DNA of 64,000 bases. Source: Shewanella algicola (GTDB taxonomy: Bacteria > Pseudomonadota > Gammaproteobacteria > Enterobacterales > Shewanellaceae). Below, piece by piece: positions 8,086-17,644 of this stretch. The notes below the pieces were generated by a model. The model saw only the letters and a program-made list of their open reading frames with translations, did not search any database and had not been told where the DNA came from. The stretch's first letter is position 1. Each line of letters begins with the position of its first letter. The translations under genes and the position numbers were made by a program. The stretch is from the NCBI RefSeq assembly GCF_014648035.1, contig NZ_BMQI01000004.1, positions 1-64,000 of the forward strand, read 5' to 3'.

Positions 8086-8526
8086 ATGGGTTTTAAAACA
8101 ACGGTAAATTGGCAGTCTTCACCCAGTGAGGAAGGTGAGTTTAATCGCGACCATCAGGTCAAATTTGGCACAGGACAAACCATCGACGCATCATCGGCGC
8201 CTGAATATAAAGGCAATGGCGACAAAGTGAACCCGGAAGAAAGCTTATTAGCTGCATTATCATCTTGTCATATGCTGACTTTTTTAGCGATAGCACATTT
8301 AAAGCGACTGCCCGTGTTGAGCTATGTTGACCATGCCACTGCCGATTTAGGCAAAAATGAAGCAGGTAAGATTGCGGTGGTTAAAATGACACTTGAGCCA
8401 ACCGTGACCTTTGCTGAAGGTGTTGAAGTCACCCAAGAAACCTTAGATAAAATACATGAAAAAGCACATGCAAACTGCTTTATTGCTAACTCAGTTGCCT
8501 GTGAAGTTGAGATTAAAACCAACTAA
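8086..8526 (+). CDS. OsmC family peroxiredoxin-like protein
   Basis: The 146-residue product has the OsmC fold, with two catalytic cysteines: C61 in ALSSCHMLTFL and C131 in HANCFIANS. Members reduce organic hydroperoxides using the two cysteines, with a thiol donor. The spacing and length (about 140-150 residues) are normal. A good ribosome binding site (TGGGAG) precedes ATG 8086. It belongs to the group often annotated 'OsmC family peroxiredoxin', not clearly Ohr. Probably cytoplasmic and stress-related, in line with the thiol oxidoreductase gene upstream. Confidence 0.92.
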   Translation: MGFKTTVNWQSSPSEEGEFNRDHQVKFGTGQTIDASSAPEYKGNGDKVNPEESLLAALSSCHMLTFLAIAHLKRLPVLSYVDHATADLGKNEAGKIAVVKMTLEPTVTFAEGVEVTQETLDKIHEKAHANCFIANSVACEVEIKTN

Positions 8527-8580
8527 ACAACGCATTAACCCGCGTTAGGTTTAATACCAAGCTCATGTTTCATCATAGAT

Positions 8581-8622
8581 AAAAATGCCCCTACCAAATT
8601 GGATTTGGCAGGGACATTTTTA
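8581..8622. terminator. Bidirectional terminator after osmC-like gene
   Basis: AAAAATGCCCCTACCAAAT pairs with TTTGGCAGGGACATTTTT, a long stem with wobble pairs and a short loop. It lies between the convergent OsmC gene and the tricorn-like protease gene. Confidence 0.85.
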
Positions 8623-8712
8623 CTTAACCTGAACTCGCGGATAAGGTTACTTACAAACTAGTACTTACAAACTGTGCTTACCCTTTGCTTGCAAGCATGG
8701 CTAACACTAACC

Positions 8713-11700
8713 CTATTTGGTTTTTATATCGTCAGCTTTACCTGCTTTTGGCATAGGCCCCCCTTGTAACGGCGCAATAGGTTGTTGTACCAACTCATCT
8801 TTTAAATAACTGATTGCCGCCTCAAGCTGAGCATCTTTGCCACTAAATGTCGCGTAAGGGAGGTTATCAACTTCAATGTCCGGCTCAACACCGTGGCCTT
8901 CAACAATCCAGCGACCATCTATTGCATACTGTGGGTATTCGGCCACTCGCGCCATGCCTTTGTCGGTAACAGAGTTACGCCCCGACAGCCACACACCTGC
9001 ACCGGCAGTTTGTTTACCAATAATAGGGGCAATATTAAGCGCACGAATACCGGCTGAGAAGGTTTCGCCGTCTGAGTAGGTCATTTGATCGGCCAATACC
9101 ACTAAATGGCCTCTGAACGTTTGTTGCATGTTTGCATTGGTACTGCCATGGGTTGGTTGCCAGAATGCCCAGGCACGACGCAGCAGTTTTTCGATAATCC
9201 AGCTGTCGATGTTACCGCCACGATTACGGCGCACGTCAATGATTAAGCCGTCTTTGTCGTAATTGGTATAAAACTCACGGGCAAAGCTTTCAATATCACC
9301 TGAGCCCATGGCATACAAATGTAAATAACCAATATTGCCTTTAGAAGCTTTAGCGACTTTGACCCCATTATGCTCAACCCAATCAAGGTAACGTAACTTG
9401 GCATCGGTACCTATATCGTGTGGTGTCACCACGGTATTAAGAGCCGTTTTGCCACGTTGAAGCCCTAATAGCACTTGTTTATTGCCTTGATTACGCAGTA
9501 ATCGAGTCACATCAGCAACGGTGTCGACCTTTTTGCCATTAATAGCACGAATGACATCGCCCTCTTGGGCATCGACTTCAATGCGCGCAAGCGGTGAACC
9601 AGACAAAGGCAACTCGTTGTCGGTTTGGTAAATGTGGCTGATCACCACCCCTTTATCGGTTTGCGTTAACCTTGCGCCTAACGCTGCGGCTTTGGCCGCA
9701 TCGGTATTTTTGTCAATGTCGCCACCACGCACTTGTGAGTGCAGTGAATTAAGCTCACCCATCATTTGCACAAAGATGTCATTAAGTTCATTTCGGTCGG
9801 TGAGCCTGTCGACCAGTGGTTGGTATTTAGCTTTGGCAGCCTGCCAATCTAAACCGCGCATTTTAGGGTCAAAAAACGAGTCGCGATGCATAAGCCAGGC
9901 ATCTTCAAAAATCTGTTGCCACTCTTGTTGTGGTGCAATACTTAACTGCCATTGATCGGTGCTGACTTTAGCGTTTGATACGTCACTCGGTAACTTATCG
10001 CCCGCATCGACAATCATGATGCTTTTAGGATCTGTTTTTTTACGCAGCATGAGTTTGCTGCCATCTTTTGCCAAGGCATATTGGCCAACATCGTCGCTAA
10101 AGGTGTCAACTTTTGGCTGTTGTGCATCAAACTTAACCAGCTTTAATTCGCTTTTATCCTGGCTACCGTCCAATAAATACAGCTTATCTTTAGTTGCCGT
10201 TAAACTGCTGTAGTTGCCGGCATCTACTGGCACCTGCCATAAACGCTGATTTAATCCGTCCCAGTCGACTTTTGTTTTCGCTGGACTATCTTGACCGGCT
10301 TTATCGGCTTTTTTTGCGCCGTTGTTAACGGTAAGCTCAGTGGGTTTTGCAAATGGGAACGTCGCTTTAGCATCTAACGCTAAGGCAAATATTTGGGTAC
10401 GCTTGTCAAAAATGGGCCCCATGTTACGGTCGCCCCAAGGCGAGCCTGGATTGGCTTTAAATTCGCGGTTAGACAAAAAGTACAACCATTTTCCGTCATG
10501 GCTAAAACTAGGCGAAAACGACTCATATTTATCTGTGGTTAAGGTTTGGGCTTTAGACTCATTAACAGAATACAACACAATTTGCGGTCGTTGCTTGCCG
10601 ATTTCTAATTTGGTTAACGCAATAAATTGGCTGTCGCCAGACCATTTAATGTCTTGATAAGGGCCAAGGCCTTCACCATTTTCGATAATTTTTTGGTTGT
10701 TACTGCGAGTTAAATCCAATAACCACACATTGCCCATGTAATCGTCGTGCGCTAAATAACGGCCATTGGGCGATAACGTTAAACTGGTGCGCAGGGTATT
10801 GCCATCTTTAGTCAGCTGTTTTGCCCCTGCAGAGCCGTCTGCTGGGTATTGCCAAATTTCTTGCTCACCAGACGCATCACTAATACCATAAACCCATTTG
10901 CCATCGCTGCTTAAAAGCGCATCGCGCACACGGCTATTTGCGGGTGAGTCTATTTGCACCAAACGGCGACCGTCGTTGCTAGCAACCGCTACGTGACTGC
11001 GCGCGGTAATCACCACATTATCACCTTGCTGAGCAAACACGGTCGAGGTGGCGTAATCCATTGGGTCATTAACCCATTGTTCACGGCGATGAGCAAAGTC
11101 ACTGGTGAGCTCAATATCCAGGATGCTTTCGGCCATGTCGTCTAAATTGAGTAACTTAATGTCGGCGCCTTGTTGAAATACAATGCGACCATTATCAAGT
11201 TGGGCATCACGCACTTGCCATTGGGTGTATTGGGTATGCTGTTTGATGTCTGTCCCATCAATACTCATTGACCAAATATTATCATTACCTGATTGGTCGC
11301 TGACAAAATACACTCGTTGTTGCCATACCATCGGCTGTTTTACTGAGCCTTCATGAGCTGTGGTTAACTGTTGCGCTTCTTGTTTGCTGCCCATTTTATA
11401 ACGCCAAATTTCACCTTTGGCGCCGCCGCGATACACTTTGGCGTTGTCGCCACTCACCTGTAAACCAAACTGAGTAAAGTATACATACTCGCCTTTATCA
11501 TCGATGGCGCCTTCAACAGCGTCGGCTAATGGTAGGTCGGTAACAGTTAATGTTTGCGGGTTAACGGTTTTGAGCACCCAAAAGTTAGCGGGGCCAAAAG
11601 CGTTATCTGTGGAATACAACACCTCACCTGTAGCAGTCCATCCTTGCAGGCGCACTCGGCTGTTTTCAAAGCTCACGCGTTTTGCCACACCGCCCGTAAT

Positions 11701-11997
11701 AGGCATCACATACACTTCGTTTGCGCCTTCATAATTGGCGGTATAAGCCACCCATTTGCCGTCTTTAGAAATCGTGGCATCGAGCTCTTCGGCTGTAAGG
11801 CTAGTTAAGCGACTGGCTTTAGTTTGATTAAGTTGTGTGGTCCACAAGTCGCCTTCTGCAGTAAAGACTAGCGTTTGATCATGCAGCGCAGGCGCGCGGT
11901 AATAGCCTTGATTAGAGGCATTGGCGAATATCATTGATGAGCAGGCTAATGTGCCTAAAGCTAACATACAATGCGTTACAGATCGGCGAAGTTTCAT
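8713..11997 (-). CDS. Tricorn-like S41 family protease, exported
   Basis: The 1094-residue protein starts with a signal peptide (basic start, hydrophobic core, ANA-S-like cleavage near residue 26). A six- or seven-bladed WD40-like propeller (TolB-type, for example SPNGRYLAHDD and SHDGKWLYFLSN) fills roughly residues 30-560. Then come a tricorn C1 domain, a PDZ domain (about 780-850, GDVIRAING) and an S41 serine protease core. Candidate catalytic residues match tricorn: H753 in NSLHSQ, S975-D976 in YSDGE. The enzyme probably degrades peptides in the periplasm. It is a single-gene unit. Confidence 0.92.
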   Translation of the reverse strand: MKLRRSVTHCMLALGTLACSSMIFANASNQGYYRAPALHDQTLVFTAEGDLWTTQLNQTKASRLTSLTAEELDATISKDGKWVAYTANYEGANEVYVMPITGGVAKRVSFENSRVRLQGWTATGEVLYSTDNAFGPANFWVLKTVNPQTLTVTDLPLADAVEGAIDDKGEYVYFTQFGLQVSGDNAKVYRGGAKGEIWRYKMGSKQEAQQLTTAHEGSVKQPMVWQQRVYFVSDQSGNDNIWSMSIDGTDIKQHTQYTQWQVRDAQLDNGRIVFQQGADIKLLNLDDMAESILDIELTSDFAHRREQWVNDPMDYATSTVFAQQGDNVVITARSHVAVASNDGRRLVQIDSPANSRVRDALLSSDGKWVYGISDASGEQEIWQYPADGSAGAKQLTKDGNTLRTSLTLSPNGRYLAHDDYMGNVWLLDLTRSNNQKIIENGEGLGPYQDIKWSGDSQFIALTKLEIGKQRPQIVLYSVNESKAQTLTTDKYESFSPSFSHDGKWLYFLSNREFKANPGSPWGDRNMGPIFDKRTQIFALALDAKATFPFAKPTELTVNNGAKKADKAGQDSPAKTKVDWDGLNQRLWQVPVDAGNYSSLTATKDKLYLLDGSQDKSELKLVKFDAQQPKVDTFSDDVGQYALAKDGSKLMLRKKTDPKSIMIVDAGDKLPSDVSNAKVSTDQWQLSIAPQQEWQQIFEDAWLMHRDSFFDPKMRGLDWQAAKAKYQPLVDRLTDRNELNDIFVQMMGELNSLHSQVRGGDIDKNTDAAKAAALGARLTQTDKGVVISHIYQTDNELPLSGSPLARIEVDAQEGDVIRAINGKKVDTVADVTRLLRNQGNKQVLLGLQRGKTALNTVVTPHDIGTDAKLRYLDWVEHNGVKVAKASKGNIGYLHLYAMGSGDIESFAREFYTNYDKDGLIIDVRRNRGGNIDSWIIEKLLRRAWAFWQPTHGSTNANMQQTFRGHLVVLADQMTYSDGETFSAGIRALNIAPIIGKQTAGAGVWLSGRNSVTDKGMARVAEYPQYAIDGRWIVEGHGVEPDIEVDNLPYATFSGKDAQLEAAISYLKDELVQQPIAPLQGGPMPKAGKADDIKTK

Positions 11998-12094
11998 GGT
12001 GAAGTATTTCCTTTATATCGGTCTATGGCCTTTTCATTATTTGTTCACGTTATCAGAGTTATGTCATTTTTTGCAGTACAAAAATGTAACTAAA

Positions 12095-12123
12095 AACGGC
12101 TAAGCAATTATTGCTTAGCCGTT
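12095..12123 (-). terminator. Terminator of the VWA-sigma-anti-sigma operon
   Basis: AACGGCTAAGCAA and TTGCTTAGCCGTT form a perfect 13-bp stem with a 3-base loop, followed on the minus strand by TTTTTAG. It lies 27 bp past the stop of the last operon gene. Confidence 0.9.
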
Positions 12124-12149
12124 GGCTTTTGTTCACTGAAGTTTATCCA

Positions 12150-13007
12150 TTATTGCGAGGTGAGCTGTGCTTTAATCTTTTGATATTGCTCATAAAGTGG
12201 ATGAACAGGACTCAATAGCTCAGGAAAGCGCTGCTCCATGGTTATCATATAACCTTCAGCTTGCTTGATTTTATTGTCTGCCATTAACGCCTGTAATCGC
12301 GCAAACGCGACTTCGGCGGTATCAAGCTCAATATGACCTTTTGGATTACTTTCAAGTTGTTGCTTCATCAGTTTAAACTCTTTTTCTTGCTGGCGTATGG
12401 GCAGCGCTGCGGCTTTAAGCTGCGCAGCTTCAGCGGCGGTAGCCTGTTTAGCCGCTTTGGCTTGTTTTTGCGATTCCACTAACGCTTGCTGGGAAGCCTC
12501 TTGCATCTGCATTTTGCCCGTGAGCGTATTGTCGATTAAAGCCTCATCACTTACAGAAGCTGGACTAGCCTGCTCTAGCTTTGGTGACGCTGTGCGCATT
12601 GACATACCTTCAACGACAATTGATTGTTCAACGGCTGCATTACGAATCGTTTCACTTGATGATTTACTCATCACGTTTTCAACATCAAACTGTTGAGCGT
12701 CCATTTGCTGTTCAGGCAATCCTTGCTCAAGGTTTATGCCAACCTGTTGTTGTAAACTCGGGTTTAAAATAAACAACCCTGCCACCAATATCACAGATGC
12801 CGCTGTTGAAAATAACCAAGCATTGCGTTGCCACAATGATTTAGTCACGCCGCTTTGTTTAGCGACCACATGACGCGCCGCTCTAGCTTTTGCCAGGATA
12901 GCCTCGTCTAACTCAGCTGAAGGTTGTTCCATCGATTGCTGATGATAGGCTTGTTTGATTTCAGTTTGTAATGCAGTGAACTCTGCATCATCTTGTTGCT
13001 GACTCAT
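12150..13007 (-). CDS. Probable membrane anti-sigma factor of the adjacent ECF sigma
   Basis: The 285-residue protein has a soluble N-terminal region (1-60), one membrane segment (about 64-81, WLFSTAASVILVAGLFIL) and a Gln/Ala-rich, probably coiled extracytoplasmic region ending in a helical domain. That layout is what an anti-sigma factor has, and the gene starts on the sigma gene's stop codon (TAATG), indicating translational coupling. No ZAS motif (HxxxCxxC) is seen, so the sigma-binding domain is not of the classic type. The assignment comes from position and layout. Confidence 0.65.
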   Translation of the reverse strand: MSQQQDDAEFTALQTEIKQAYHQQSMEQPSAELDEAILAKARAARHVVAKQSGVTKSLWQRNAWLFSTAASVILVAGLFILNPSLQQQVGINLEQGLPEQQMDAQQFDVENVMSKSSSETIRNAAVEQSIVVEGMSMRTASPKLEQASPASVSDEALIDNTLTGKMQMQEASQQALVESQKQAKAAKQATAAEAAQLKAAALPIRQQEKEFKLMKQQLESNPKGHIELDTAEVAFARLQALMADNKIKQAEGYMITMEQRFPELLSPVHPLYEQYQKIKAQLTSQ

Positions 13008-13636
13008 TACCTTGTCTCCTGCAATTTAAGAGCAATACATTGCTTAATACTCTGATAAGCATAACGAATCCGACTTTTAGTCGCTTCTAATGTTACATCG
13101 GCAATGTCGCTGATCATCGCCGCGGTCATGCCCATTTCAATGTTGAGCAAAAACGCTTCTTTTTGCACTGCGGGCAAATGGGCAATGCAGGCTTTCATCA
13201 TATTGAGTTGCTGCTGTTGCTGTAATTGCGGCTCAGGCGCATTGAGATTGTCAGCCTCAAGACTATCCATTTGCTGCTCATCGGCAAGTGGACTGATGTT
13301 ATCGAGTGGCTTAACCACTCGCACATGATCAATCAGCAAGTTATGGGCAATTTTATACAACCAGGTAGTAAATTTGGCTTTAACTTGATATTGCGCCGCC
13401 GCATTCATCACCTTGCTCCAGGTGTCTTGATATAAGTCTTCGGCCAATTGTTGATCATGTAGTTGGCGGACAAAATAGCGATACAAAGGGCCTTTGTGTT
13501 TGCGATATAGGGTTTCGAATGCACTGATATCGCCAGCCTGGTAATCGAGCATAAGCTGCTCGTCACTACCGACTTGAGGCACTAAAGTGTCATCCTTTGG
13601 CTGTGCATCTTTTGACTGAGTGAGTGTTGGCACCAT
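13007..13636 (-). CDS. ECF-type RNA polymerase sigma factor
   Basis: The 209-residue protein has sigma region 2 (DISAFETLYRKHKGPLYRYF to FTTWLYKIAHNLLIDHVR) and region 4 (LPAVQKEAFLLNIEMGMTAAMIS to ATKSRIRYAYQSIK), with a Gln-rich linker. ATG 13636 is chosen because AAGGAT lies 7 bp upstream and overlaps the stop of the VWA gene; an upstream ATG at 13669 would overlap that gene by 26 bp. It probably directs transcription of a stress regulon that includes its own operon. The signal is unknown. Confidence 0.85.
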   Translation of the reverse strand: MVPTLTQSKDAQPKDDTLVPQVGSDEQLMLDYQAGDISAFETLYRKHKGPLYRYFVRQLHDQQLAEDLYQDTWSKVMNAAAQYQVKAKFTTWLYKIAHNLLIDHVRVVKPLDNISPLADEQQMDSLEADNLNAPEPQLQQQQQLNMMKACIAHLPAVQKEAFLLNIEMGMTAAMISDIADVTLEATKSRIRYAYQSIKQCIALKLQETR

Positions 13637-13643
13637 TTTATCC

Positions 13644-15458
13644 TTAATGTGGGTTAACCCGCTTAGCAACCTGACTTGGCGGCATCGCCTCTGCTGACTG
13701 CATCGACAGCACCTTGGCGGTTTTTAATAGCTGTACAAATTCATGGCGATAGCCAAAACGGTCTTGGCCCATTGCAGATTCGGCAAGTGTAATTAACTTA
13801 GCATAATCAATGTCGTGGACATAATTATTATGGTTCAGCAATTGACCAAAACCGGCCACCGCTGCGGCAAAGCGTAAATCATCACTGGCTTGGTGCAAAT
13901 GGCTTAATTGCTGCTGTTTAGTGATGGGGTAAGTTAATAATTGGCTTGCTTGACCGCCAATGGCTTTATAACGCAATTTTAAAAAAGCCACTTCATCGCT
14001 ATTTATCGAAACATCAGCATCAGTAGCCATTGATGCAGAGTAACGCAGCGGATCAGCCAGCTTGTTTTGGCTGTCGTTATAGCGTAACTCGTATAACGCG
14101 GTGACACTGTGACCCGCACCAATCTCACCAGCATCAACAGCGTCGTTGTTAAAGTCGCTGCGGTTTAATAAGCGGTTTTCGTAACCAATTAAGCGGTATT
14201 CAGATACCACAGCGGGGTTAAATTCAATTTGTATTTTGACATCATGGGCAATGGTTAATAACGTCGCGCTGAGTTGATCTACCAGCACTTTTCGCGACTC
14301 ATTTAAGGTGTCAATATAGGAGTATTGACCATTGGCTTTATTTGATAACTGTTCCAATAGATGGTCATTATAGTTGCCTAAACCAAAACCTAATGTCGAC
14401 AAACCGATACCTGTTTTACTGTGAGCCGCCACATAATCCACCAGGTGCTGATGGTCGGTCATTCCCAGATTGAAATCGCCATCGGTGGCTAAAATAACTC
14501 GATTAGTGCCACCTTCAATAAAATGCTTTTGTGCTAATTGATACGCTAACTGGATGCCCTGACTGCCATTAGTGCCGCCTTGCGCGTTGAGCTGATTAAG
14601 CGCACGGCTGATGGTAGTAAAGTCATTACCTGCAACCCCATCAAGTACCACTCCACTGGCACCGGCATAAACCACTATCGAGACCTTATCTTGCGCCGAC
14701 AATTGCTGGCTAAGCATCAACAGCGCCTGTTTAAGCAAAGGTAGTTTATCGTTTGATGACATTGACCCAGACACATCTAACAACAACACTAGGTTACTGG
14801 CACCGAGTTGGTCAGCGGCAATATCATAGCCTTTAATACCAATGCGTAATAATTGCGTGTCTTGATTGTAAGGCGATGGCGCCAATTCTGTGGTGACATT
14901 AAAGGGCACATCTGCATCGATTGGCGCGGGGTAATCGTAGCTAAAGTAGTTAATCAGCTCCTCAACTCGAACACTGTTTTTAGCCGGTAATTGGCCTTGG
15001 TTAATTAGTCTGCGAGTGGTGCTGTAACTGCCGGTATCAACATCAATAGAAAAGGTCGATACCGGTGTTTCACTCACTACCATATTGCCGTTTTGCACTA
15101 AGGTGGCAAACTTATCATTAGTGATAGGCGCAGAAACAAGGTGGTGAATATTGCTATGCATTGGCATGATATTGGCCATCTCTTTCGCTTCACTCAATTG
15201 TTGGCGCTGTTTAACCAATCGATGAGCTTGTCCCTGAGCTGAAACCATCATTTCAGCCTGTTGGGGTTTTAATTGATAGTCGTTCACGGGTGAGTCTTTT
15301 TTTGCAGCTATAAGCTCAGGTGCACTCGTTGTGGCGTCAGTCTGCGCTAGCTCTGGCTGAACAGAATCGTGTGACTCTTGCGCACAGCCGCTAACCATCA
15401 TGCCACTGATAATGACAGCCAAAAGACGCTGCTTAAATGCTTGCTGATAATCCTTCAT
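13644..15458 (-). CDS. VWA-domain lipoprotein (YfbK-like)
   Basis: The 604-residue protein has a lipoprotein signal with lipobox VSGC (C25), an N-terminal YfbK/DUF3520-type region (STFSIDVDTGSYSTTRR, about 134-150), a von Willebrand factor A domain beginning near 210 with a complete MIDAS motif D228-x-S230-G-S232 (DVSGSMS), and a C-terminal YfbK-type domain. It is anchored to a membrane in the periplasm and binds a divalent metal for protein contacts. As first gene of the operon with a sigma and a membrane protein, it may sense envelope state. The function is not established. Confidence 0.88.
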   Translation of the reverse strand: MKDYQQAFKQRLLAVIISGMMVSGCAQESHDSVQPELAQTDATTSAPELIAAKKDSPVNDYQLKPQQAEMMVSAQGQAHRLVKQRQQLSEAKEMANIMPMHSNIHHLVSAPITNDKFATLVQNGNMVVSETPVSTFSIDVDTGSYSTTRRLINQGQLPAKNSVRVEELINYFSYDYPAPIDADVPFNVTTELAPSPYNQDTQLLRIGIKGYDIAADQLGASNLVLLLDVSGSMSSNDKLPLLKQALLMLSQQLSAQDKVSIVVYAGASGVVLDGVAGNDFTTISRALNQLNAQGGTNGSQGIQLAYQLAQKHFIEGGTNRVILATDGDFNLGMTDHQHLVDYVAAHSKTGIGLSTLGFGLGNYNDHLLEQLSNKANGQYSYIDTLNESRKVLVDQLSATLLTIAHDVKIQIEFNPAVVSEYRLIGYENRLLNRSDFNNDAVDAGEIGAGHSVTALYELRYNDSQNKLADPLRYSASMATDADVSINSDEVAFLKLRYKAIGGQASQLLTYPITKQQQLSHLHQASDDLRFAAAVAGFGQLLNHNNYVHDIDYAKLITLAESAMGQDRFGYRHEFVQLLKTAKVLSMQSAEAMPPSQVAKRVNPH

Positions 15459-15752
15459 AATCGTGCCCTTTTTAATTGTTTGTTATGTCGCTACTGACTA
15501 ATAACGAACGCAAATATAAAAAGGGTTATTTAAATGATATTTATTGCCCTCCTACAACCACAGTAAAAGAGTTTTCGTTTTTAGAAACTGAGTGTTAGCC
15601 TCAAGAAACACTGAAGTGCAGCCAATCACGCACGGCTTATGCTATTATCTAGCCCCTTTTTTATCGCCTTAATATTGAGGTTAATTGCTCGGGATATTTA
15701 CCCGATAAATTAACAAAATATACTAATAGAATAAGTACGTTAAGGAGTTAAC

Positions 15753-16244
15753 ATGCAAGCCCTAGTTGCTGTTGTAATGGGTTCGAAAAGTGATTGGCCG
15801 ACAATGGAAGCCGCCGCAGAAATAATGGATAAGCTCCAAGTGCCTTATCATGTTGAAGTTGTTTCAGCTCACAGAACGCCAGACAAGCTAATGGAATTTG
15901 CAAGTTCTGCTGCAGATAAAGGCTATAAAGTCATTATTGGTGGCGCAGGCGGCGCAGCCCATTTACCAGGCATGATCGCCTCTAAAACCCGCTTACCCGT
16001 GCTGGGTGTGCCAATACAAAGTAAGGCGTTATCGGGCATGGACAGCTTATTATCAATTGTTCAAATGCCTAAAGGGATTGCCGTTGGTACTCTAGCCATT
16101 GGCACTGCTGGCGCATTTAACGCAGGTTTACTCGCGAGCCAAATTTTGGCCGTAACCGACGCTGATTTAGCCGCACGCTTAGAGGCTTTTCGCGATGAGC
16201 AAACACGCTCTATTCTTGATAATCCCGATCCGAGAGAAGACTAA
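15753..16244 (+). CDS. purE: N5-carboxyaminoimidazole ribonucleotide mutase
   Basis: PurE converts N5-CAIR to CAIR in purine synthesis. The 163-residue protein starts with the signature [15 protein letters not shown] and keeps SAHRTPDKL and the [12 protein letters not shown] loop, with normal length for the class I bacterial enzyme. AAGGAG stands 6 bp before ATG 15753. Its stop overlaps the purK start (TAATG), so the pair is translated together. Confidence 0.97.
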   Translation: MQALVAVVMGSKSDWPTMEAAAEIMDKLQVPYHVEVVSAHRTPDKLMEFASSAADKGYKVIIGGAGGAAHLPGMIASKTRLPVLGVPIQSKALSGMDSLLSIVQMPKGIAVGTLAIGTAGAFNAGLLASQILAVTDADLAARLEAFRDEQTRSILDNPDPRED

Positions 16245-17326
16245 TGACTTTGCCAAAAAATCTTTGGGTATTAGGCGATGGTCAATTAGGTGCCATGCTC
16301 AGCCATGCTGGTCAACCACTGGGTATTAATGTACGCCCGGTTGATATTATGACCCCAACTGATGCGCAATTACCGCTACTGGCAGACGACATCATTACCG
16401 CTGAACGTGAACAATGGCCAGAATCGCAACTGAGTTTGCAATTAAGCCAGCATCCGCATTTTATTAATGGCCCCGTTTTTGGCCGTTTAGCAGACCGTTT
16501 TACGCAAAAAAGTCTGTTAGATGAATTGTCGGTAGCAACCTCGCCATGGCAACTTGTCGATGACAACACCAGCACTGACACTCTGCACAATGCTTATGGT
16601 GACCGAGTATTGCTAAAGCGCCGCACAGGCGGTTATGACGGTAAAGGTCAACATTGGTTAAAGCAAGCCGAAGCAACCACGATCCCTGATGATTGGCGCA
16701 ATGAAGCTATTGCCGAGCAAGCGATTAACTTTGACGAAGAAGTGTCGTTAGTCGGCGTGCGCACCCAAGATGGCCGTTGTTTGTTTTACCCTTTAACACT
16801 CAACCTACATCAAGACGGCATTTTAATGGCATCAATTGCGCCACTAAGCCGTTTAGCACCGCTACAAGCGGAAGCTGAAACCATGTTAAGCAAGGTCATG
16901 AATGGCCTTGATTATGTGGGTGTGATGGCGATGGAGTGCTTTAGAGTTGGCGAACATCTTATGGTTAACGAGCTTGCGCCTAGAGTGCATAACTCAGGCC
17001 ATTGGACCCAGGCTGGCTGTCATATCAATCAGTTTGAACTGCATTTACGCGCACTGTGTAATTTGCCAATGCATCAACCACAGGTGAACTTTCAATGTGT
17101 GATGGTGAACTTGATTGGTATCGATAAAGACGACCGTTGGTTAAGCCTGCCAAATGCTGAACTGTTTTGGTACAACAAAGAAGTGCGAGTCGGCCGTAAG
17201 GTGGGTCACTTAAACTTGTCTGTGCACAATAAAGCCATGTTAGATGACAGCATTAACCAACTTAAAAGCTGGATGCCACAGCAATACCAGGCTCCTTTAG
17301 ATTGGATTTTGGCAGAGTTTGCTTAA
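16244..17326 (+). CDS. purK: N5-carboxyaminoimidazole ribonucleotide synthase
   Basis: PurK uses ATP and bicarbonate to turn AIR into N5-CAIR, the substrate of PurE. The 360-residue ATP-grasp protein shows the N-terminal LWVLGDGQLGAMLSHAG nucleotide loop, the KRRTGGYDGKGQ ATP-grasp segment (about 125-136) and the ELAPRVHNSGHWT motif (about 247-259). It overlaps purE by one base and is closed by a strong terminator 20 bp downstream. The operon contains only purE and purK. Confidence 0.97.
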   Translation: MTLPKNLWVLGDGQLGAMLSHAGQPLGINVRPVDIMTPTDAQLPLLADDIITAEREQWPESQLSLQLSQHPHFINGPVFGRLADRFTQKSLLDELSVATSPWQLVDDNTSTDTLHNAYGDRVLLKRRTGGYDGKGQHWLKQAEATTIPDDWRNEAIAEQAINFDEEVSLVGVRTQDGRCLFYPLTLNLHQDGILMASIAPLSRLAPLQAEAETMLSKVMNGLDYVGVMAMECFRVGEHLMVNELAPRVHNSGHWTQAGCHINQFELHLRALCNLPMHQPQVNFQCVMVNLIGIDKDDRWLSLPNAELFWYNKEVRVGRKVGHLNLSVHNKAMLDDSINQLKSWMPQQYQAPLDWILAEFA

Positions 17327-17644
17327 TATATTATCTTAACTAACCAAAAGGGGCATTAAGCCCCTTTTTGTTATTATAAAACATAGGTATACAATATTTT
17401 TTCACTTATTCAAAAATCAACTGATCAAAAAAATAATTTGGTGTAGCATAAGGTTAGTACCTGATGTTAATTATCTTATTCTGTTATTGATTACAGTTAA
17501 GTATTGTTAGTTAACAACTTTTACAGGTTGACGTGTTACCTCCTTTTTATAACCTAAAATCATCCACGATTAATAGTTATTCATTATTAAAATAATAAAC
17601 CTGTACCGTTTCAAGGATGATGGTGGTCAAACATTGGAGCATAA
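17327..17644. other. 318-bp region between purK and the chemoreceptor gene
   Basis: It begins with the purK terminator and then holds AT-rich leader DNA for the chemoreceptor gene. I looked for a flagellar sigma-28 promoter (TAAA-N15-GCCGATAA) and found no convincing match. A TTGGAGC site lies just before ATG 17645. Nothing else is recognised. Confidence 0.5.
17346..17369 (+). terminator. Terminator of purEK
   Basis: AAAAGGGGC and GCCCCTTTTT form a stem around a short ATTAA loop with a T-run on the plus strand, 20 bp after the purK stop. Confidence 0.9.

Noticed and set aside
12397..12696. 99-codon plus-strand frame within the anti-sigma gene
   Set aside because: It is antisense to a gene coupled to the sigma factor and is Cys/Ala/Ser rich as expected from a shadow frame.
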